A stretch of 64,000 bases of DNA from Capitella teleta (Eukaryota; Annelida; Polychaeta; Capitellidae), in assembly GCA_000328365.1 (NCBI GenBank), contig KB309773.1:268018-332017 (forward strand), given 5' to 3'. Positions within the stretch are counted from its first letter, which is position 1. Each line of letters begins with the position of its first letter. A program made the translations under genes and the position numbers. Below the pieces are notes generated by a model, which searched no databases, was not told the DNA's origin, and saw only the letters and a program-made list of their open reading frames with translations. This document shows, piece by piece, positions 57,111-64,000 of this stretch.

Positions 57111-59090
57111 ATGTAATATCCCGGGTACCCTCAGTGATTAAAAGTGCTTAAAACACAGAACCACATTAGAACAAAACCGTTTGATTTGCTCGGCTGTTGG
57201 TTTTATCATTCGTTCAATATCGCATAACTAACCTGTTACGTATGGCGCCAAACAGTGTGAATAGACAGCATCCGTGAATGGAAACAAAGAAGTCTTCTAG
57301 CCTCGACTAAACCGATGAGAATGAGATGGAGAGCGCCTAGGGATCAACTGAGGACTACGCCCGATGAGTAATTAATGAGTGAGATTGCCCTTAATTGGAC
57401 CATTTGCTATAGGTAACTACGATAACATAAAAAAACAGACGTTCGACTTCCAATTGTACAACAAACAAATGGAGGTGTTTATAATTTATTACCTAGCCTA
57501 CTGTCGGGCTTCCCGGATAGCATTCAGGTGTCAGTTATATGCCATTTTTCCATCATCATTGCCACATAAGTATCGCTTCTTGCCACTGTCGTTCTTCTGC
57601 CACTTTTGTGGCGAGATTCATACACATAAAAAATGTCTTTGCCACGAAGGTGAAACTTCTCTGACAAGAAAGGAATTAAAATTATCATGTGTCACAATCA
57701 TGCACTTTTTCATTCACATATCTGGCGACTTATGTGAAAGCATTCAACAAATTAAGCCGCTGAGCAAATGCAAATAGTGTGTGTTTGTTCCAGCCCAGCC
57801 ACATGGGCATTGGCAATTAAAGGCCAAACGTTATAATGTATGCATGAAGCCTGAATATTCATGATTACTTATTTGAATGTTACATCATTATGTCCTTAGC
57901 GTCCGTTGGGAGCAGACATGCAAAATTATATCCACGCATTTCAAGTTTCAACTACATGCACGTTCAACGATTCTTCAGCTGCCTTCACCACTTTTTTACC
58001 GGCGAGCTATTCTTTATAAATTGCATCGTTCATCATGTATACACATGTATATCACGTGTGGTGTTGTACTCTTAATTGCTAATGCAAATGGAATCATTTG
58101 TAAAATACGATTAATACGCTCCACACATTCGTAACAATTGATTAAATTATACTTTGTTCGCAGTTTCACGGTTGAGATTTAAATTTACCTTGTGTTCGAA
58201 TTTCATCATCTATATGCATCAATTTTTCTTGATTATTATAATTGTATATAACTATTGGGTACTTGTAATTGATTACCCAGTTGTCATGTAAGAAGATCGG
58301 TAATCATCGGAAGATAACTAGCTCTGTTACTTACTACTCTGATCCTGGATCCGGAATGATCTCAATCAATTGTCAACTAATATCGTCAAATTTAATGTTC
58401 CTTAGTTTGAATAGGCCCAGTAGGAAGTTAAGAGCCCACGAGGCAACAACATGCGGTCGGCGTAAGTGACTTTTTTTCTCGCTCAGCTCAGAATTCACAT
58501 TATTGTGCGATATACTGTAGAAGATCAACTCTATTGCCGATAATTATAACGTCAAATTCGAGTGAAATACACCCTAATGTATCATTCTGACACAAAAATA
58601 ATAATTTCCTGACATCATTTTCATGATATAAAAGAGACCTCTCAAATTGAACATCATACACCGATACAAGATGTGACTGTAAAATAAGAAATTATTGACA
58701 ATAAAGAATCTAAAAATGCTATGCACTTTCGTTTTATTATTATTGCCGCATCAATATCGGAATATGATGCATACATGTAGGCATTAGGAATAGAGATAAT
58801 GGCATGTAATTTTACATATATGTATAATAATAAGAATATTAATAATACGAGGTAAATATTATTTAATCTACACAGAATGCAGGAAACAGGTAATAAGAAT
58901 TGGATTAATTCGGAGTAATTTGATGAAGCAGTGATCAATTCTTTTGCTAATCAAATACGCATTCCGTCTATCACTCAAACGGAAACAACAAATTAAACTA
59001 AATTAAATTAAATGCACCCACAAAGTTCCATGTTATTTCCACAATAACATCTTCGAGAATAATTTAATTAGTTCCGGTGGTGCATGTGCA
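57111..59090. other. Intergenic, nothing recognised
   Basis: No gene, RNA or repeat could be supported; several short frames near 57379-58134 lack any family pattern. Confidence 0.35.
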
Positions 59091-59096
59091 TATAAG
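59091..59096 (+). promoter_or_regulatory. TATA box of candidate micropeptide gene
   Basis: TATAAG in the context GTGCATATAAGCCAG, about 110 nt upstream of an ATG that opens a short spliced frame. Confidence 0.4.
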
Positions 59097-59136
59097 CCAG
59101 CTGTTGAAGGGAATTCGACAAATGTTGACAGCACAA

Positions 59137-59189
59137 TCAACTGATCCAACTGATCAACTGATCCAACTGATCCAACTGATCAACTGATC
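59137..59189 (+). repeat. CAACTGATC tandem repeat
   Basis: About six irregular copies of CAACTGATC / CAACTGATCC in the presumed 5' UTR of the candidate gene at 59201. Confidence 0.85.
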
Positions 59190-59200
59190 GCCGAATAACA

Positions 59201-59556
59201 ATGGACTGTTCCAACAGCTTAGCCACCTCGCCTATCCGACTGCAGGATTTTGGTGAGAAAATATTACATGTCACTTTACATTTTATTCTTAGTGGATGAA
59301 ACATGAACTCTTCTTAAATCTGATTGTGTGTGTAGGTGTGTGTGTGTGTGTGATGGTGTGTGTGTGTGTGATGGTGCGTGTGATGGTGTGTGAGTGATGG
59401 TGTGTGTGATGGTGTGTGTGTGGGATGGTGTATGTGTTTATGTGTGTGATGGTGTATGTGTGTAATTCACACCTTGATTGAGGAACTGGATATGAATTTT
59501 GATTATATTTTGCAGATCTTCCATTCCCTTTCATTGGCTGGTTTGGTGGGATCTGA
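59201..59556 (+). CDS. Candidate two-exon 30-residue micropeptide
   Basis: Exon 1 59201-59252 begins MDCSNSLATSPIRLQDF and ends at the donor GTGAGAAA; exon 2 59516-59556 follows ATATTTTGCAG and ends DLPFPFIGWFGGI then TGA. The splice is in phase (52 + 41 nt). A TATA box lies upstream and AATAAA at about 59706, so a complete minimal gene can be drawn. The intron carries a TG-rich microsatellite. The C-terminal half is strongly hydrophobic. It has no homologue that I know and could be chance. Confidence 0.25.
59325..59465. repeat. TG / TGATGG composite microsatellite
   Basis: Runs of TG interrupted by repeated GATGGTGTG words over about 140 bp. Confidence 0.92.
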
Positions 59557-62500
59557 GAAGAATAGAGGAAGACATCCGAGAAAAAATAATGTTGACGTGA
59601 AATTATTGATTAATACAGAATGACGTCAACGTTTTTGATGATATTTCTGACTTCACAATTGTTTCACTATTTTTTTTTCGGAATTATATATTTTCAAATA
59701 TTTTGAATAAAATCATATTGTGTGCACTAAAATAGCTGTTTTCTTAACTTTCTACCAAAGACAATTCATAAGAGTTTAGATACACATGTAGCTGCATGCA
59801 ATATGTAACACAATGCAACCACAGAGAAACCTGCCAAAGAGGCAACAGGTTGATTTATCGTCAGTCGCAAACTGAGAACGAGGAAATAGAAACGAAAAGG
59901 ATGAAGCGATTAATTAGATTTAAATGCAATATTTAAATACACAAAATTAAAATGTTTCAATTGCCAGCGAAAAATTAATCGTTGGTGTCTTCACAAATGC
60001 CCAAACCAACCTTTGCAAATGTGTAGCTATAATATAACCACTTGAAGACATAGAAACTTCCGGTCTATGGTTGTTCCGGACAGCCGTAATCACCTGTACT
60101 AATTAATTAACTCATTAGCAACCTGGATCGCTGACAAGTGGTCGAGTGTCCTTAAACAAGGGGCATAAGTATCATCAAAATAGGACAATAATGAGCAAAG
60201 TACTAATTTAGTTGAAGGATGTGATTTGTGGGAATTACTTGGAACTTTGTGGGTTCCTCTAATTTGTTACTTCCTTTCGAATAATACACTGAATGATCGG
60301 TAATGGAATTCATTACCGCTTTATTTAAATGCATGTTGTCTAAATTCATTGGTTTACCTGCTTCCTGCATTCGGTGAAGGTTGGATAACATTTCCTCTTT
60401 GGATGAATAGCCACGAAAGTGAGGAGCCTAATTGCATAATAATTATTATGATTGAAGCCGATTTCTGATTTCACATACTTAGATCATGCATGTTTTGCAT
60501 TTCGGCAGTTGTGTTTCAATCGCAGCGCGTTACATTCTTGTCCAATCAGGATCTGACATCACATTATTGTCTTTTCGAAGGACACAACGTTACCAAACGT
60601 GGCTGGCCACCCTTATTGGGGGGATGGCCGTGGAGCCCATGAATTTAACATGCGGACCAATGACTTTTTATTTTGATTTCATGTATTGTACGCATTGTAT
60701 GTGTAGACATGGCTGTTCAGCTGATAAACTCACTCTAATACTTTCCGAATTCCCGGTTGGGAACTCGGAATTTATAAAGCGCAATGACACATACGCTTAT
60801 GTGCGTTGTGCAATAAGATACATTAGATAGACGATGAGAAACTGCTATTAAAATATTACATGTAATATTAAAAATACGGGTTTTTACATCTTCTACACAA
60901 TGATCCTCTTCGTGTTAAGTGAGTCTGTTCACATTTACATACACGGGCATCAAGAAACACTAATAAGTTTGCAAACATAGAGTCGATCGAGGTATTGTGG
61001 TCACTTATGATCAAGCTTACAATCACAAAGGCTGCTCAGCCAATAACTATCAAATAACTATAGGCTGTCAAAGTAACAGGCGTTGCAACACCCATTTAAG
61101 TCCCATGTTCCCGTTTAACTTCATGCTCAACTGAGCAAAGTTTATCTGCATTACACGCTGCGTTGCAGTACACACACTTGTGACCCTGGACCGATCCGTC
61201 CCCTATAATGTAGTGAGTAGCGGCACTTGACTATAAGCTCAATTGAACAAAGTTTATCGAATTTCATGCTACAATACGAGAGATGCTCTGCTGATGGTTA
61301 AGAGACATCCATTACGACCGAGACCAGGGCAACAACAGCAACACATTCCAAACGGCAATGTAATTTCTCTCTGAAAGGCACGAACATTCAAGGATATAAT
61401 ATTATTTCCAATACACACATATTATTAATTTAACGATGAACAAAAATTTATAGATAATTATTATCAACTTAAAATGCACCCCCCCCCAAAAAAAAAAAAA
61501 TCAAAAAAAAAATCAAAAAAAAAAATCAAAAAAAAAATCAACATGGTGTTAGGAATGAACCCGACACATCATTCATAAAATAATTATATATCGCCTAGGC
61601 TTTACCAAGTTTGAATAATTTACATAATATAAGTATAACTGCTATTGGATGCTGTCTTTACAAATCCTTCGCGGCCAGATAAGAAATATAAATGAGCTCT
61701 TGCAAATGAACAATGTTGTGGATATATCAGTTAATTCGACATCGCACTGATGGCTGAAGCAGACTATCCTTGCACGAACCTCTGATTTACGTACCATAAG
61801 AACAAATTTAGATTCATTTTAGAATCATAATTAGTGCTGTAGTTTAACTAGATTCAAATTAATTATTCAGTTGATGTGTTCATTGAATGAATGCAGTTGT
61901 TGCAGGTGCCTTTTTATTTTTTTTTTTTTTCTGGCGTAACTGAATTAGTCAATACCACTCTTACCCTATCAAAGCAAGTGATGTATTTCCGGGAATGATG
62001 GGCGATGCGTGACGCTTCAGCTGTTACGGCAATAATCCGAGAAAATAATACTTGTATTCTATGACAGGACATGGACACCTAACAAGACAGGTTAAACCCC
62101 TCCTTAACGTTTAACAGGCTATTGGACCAGCTAAAACCGTAAACCGTGTAGTATCCTTTTGATCATCAAGGCGGCGATTTACACCTTTGCATCTTCAACA
62201 GAGAATTTTTTGTGTGCATATTTTCCAGACTTTCTCAAATTTATCGATGTAACAAGTCTACATGGAACATTACTCTAACCATAAGCCAAATATTGTGAAT
62301 TTGTCGATTAACACTGAAACCTGCCCCTGATTGCATTTTAGTGGTCAGCTCCATTGATTGCATATGCCAAGTGTTGATATAGATCAAAATGTTATTTTAT
62401 AGTCGTTTGCCAGTACCATAAAATGGGAAAAGCATTCATAAAAGTATACTCGTAACTGAACTATTTTAGGACAGCGGATTGCCTACATGCTGACAGCGAT

Positions 62501-62652
62501 GATGTGACAAAGCTGTTAGGTTGGCGCAGATGGTCAGGAGATTACGTCAGAGCAGCCAAATTATCCGATGCACATCAGGTTAGATCAGGTCAGACCCACA
62601 TCCACAGTATGTGCCCATGGCATGTGCGAGTTTTGGACACGACAGAATTAAG
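59557..62652. other. Intergenic; A-rich low-complexity tract
   Basis: No gene supported. A C-run then A-runs broken by TC (unit of about 12 bp) lies at 61480-61542. Confidence 0.4.
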
Positions 62653-62664
62653 GACCCGTGTGAT

Positions 62665-62925
62665 CTGAATCTGAGTGATGGTGTTTTACGGCTCCACCCA
62701 ACCCATTCGGGTGATACGGCGCCAGAACAGAAGGCCCGGGACCGGGGTTTCCCCCTACTCTTATCGATAAATCCCAAGGGTTCTTTATCCTGCATACCAC
62801 CATAGACAGTAGAACACAGAGCCCGGCCTTGTTACGCAGTTGGGCAACATTGCTGAGTCACCGAAGAATTATTACAATTGTATAATTCACAATCATAACG
62901 CCCGTGGCCTGATCGGGTCTCGAAC
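62665..62925 (-). mobile_element. SINE copy (family of 6332), 5'-truncated, with target duplication
   Basis: Same body as 6332 but broken off within the tRNA-like head. A perfect 12-bp direct repeat GACCCGTGTGAT flanks it at 62653-62664 and 62926-62937. The truncation at the 5' end and intact duplication show LINE-type retroposition. Confidence 0.9.
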
Positions 62926-62937
62926 GACCCGTGTGAT

Positions 62938-64000
62938 ACGATGGTGGATTGACGATTGGTGAATGAGTCTTGAATTGTGTTGAGGAAGTATAATAATAAT
63001 TCATGATACATGTGTAATTATGAGCTTTTTTTACTTAATTGTAATTAATACAGTCTTCATCTCAAACTGTGATTGCTCGTCGCACTTTTTATTATTACGT
63101 AAGCATGTATTCCAATATGTTGCTTCGCTTCTGACTGCGCAGCATCTCCCCTTTTCGCATTTAAATGCAAAAAGTCGAAACTCTAGAGGGTATCTCAATT
63201 TCTCTTTAACCGTTGTCGTTAAGAGTTGAGTGGGATATGATACGACGCGTAGTGATCAAGTGGGTATCCTGAAATATCTTCTGACTTCTGTATCATAGCA
63301 TTTTTCCCCTTCTCCATTGCAAAAATGTCTCTTCTTTCTCGTCCAATGCGTCACTTGCAATCTCGAACCCTTCCAAAAATACTGGACACAGATGTCTCAA
63401 TCTCAATGACTCTGGATCAAAATAATGATTTATGCCTACGATAGATACTTCTTAAGTGTTATGACTGCTAGGGGTGATTTAGAGACTTTAATGTTCATAG
63501 CCCGTTCGTGGAATTCGATTGATCTTATAGCTACCCACCCTCCTTTGGCGTCTACAAGAATATCACATCGTCTCACTCAGGAAGTAAGCTGATAAATATA
63601 GCGTGCGCTGGGCCACAAAAAAAGAAAAAGAAAAAAAAAAGAGGAACGAAATGATCAAGTGCACTGGTCGTCTGGGTGGGAGAGGCTTGGGATGTTCATT
63701 ATTGTTCATTATTGTTCATTATTGTTCATTATTGTTCATTATCCTATCGTTTGACTGGTGTGTGGACGAGGAATTGAGGAATAGGCACACACAAGCTATA
63801 GTCAGGAGATGATATGTGTTACATGGAACACCATCAGCCAATCAGAGTTCAGTATAAGCTCATTAAAAATATGTTTCTCGAGCGTGGTTTGTATTTTCTT
63901 CTGCCTATGACTATATACTTATATAAATATAAAATGTATATTTTGTTCGTCCCATTCCAGGATACAAGAAGAATAGAGACCACACACTTGTTCAAATGCA
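62938..64000. other. Intergenic to window end
   Basis: No gene supported. A decanucleotide TGTTCATTAT is repeated five times at about 63692-63740. Confidence 0.4.
63692..63740. repeat. Five copies of TGTTCATTAT
   Basis: A clean 10-bp tandem repeat, five units with almost no divergence. Confidence 0.92.

Noticed and set aside
60486-60830. 114-residue plus frame
   Set aside because: No family pattern, no promoter or splice context; likely chance.

Overview
The window reads as nuclear DNA of an invertebrate animal, probably marine. It is AT-rich, carries BTB-Kelch, TRIM-NHL and rhodopsin-type receptor genes (animal families), and is littered with tRNA-derived SINEs, LINE fragments, Tc1/hAT remnants and short inverted-repeat elements. 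Introns with canonical GT..AG ends go down to about 50 nt. The phylum cannot be fixed from the sequence.

Layout. 0-4 kb: a Tc1 remnant, then a minus-strand gene whose two exons splice in frame into a SAP + BTB-BACK-Kelch protein. 4.5-9 kb: a 5'-truncated LINE, a SINE with a perfect 12-bp target duplication, and LINE and hAT scraps. 10.6-14.4 kb: a minus-strand peptide-type GPCR with a repeat-encoded tail, a second SINE family, and an intronless BTB-Kelch gene. 15-19 kb: a roughly 700-bp inverted-repeat element, another LINE scrap and a hairpin-bearing tandem array.

19.4-53.7 kb: one very large minus-strand gene, the YEATS2 orthologue (histone-acyl reader of the ATAC acetyltransferase complex). 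I could place 17 coding exons with matching splice phases giving about 1151 residues. Its long introns hold other genes. The first coding intron holds a small minus-strand gene with a likely mitochondrial N-terminus and an apparent frameshift. Another intron holds a plus-strand gene pairing a possible death-fold with a degenerate GIY-YIG (T5orf172-like) domain. A third holds a plus-strand, single-coding-exon TRIM-NHL protein whose RING finger is split by about 330 residues full of SH2-docking tyrosines.

53.7-64 kb: mostly non-genic, with SINE copies, a hAT-like terminus, a promoter-like or solo-LTR-like segment, a candidate two-exon micropeptide gene with a TATA box, and microsatellites.

Most noteworthy: the three unusual domain architectures, the nested-gene arrangement of YEATS2, a 13-bp motif repeated five times in and beside YEATS2, and a run of four near-perfect palindromes at 50.86-51.18 kb.
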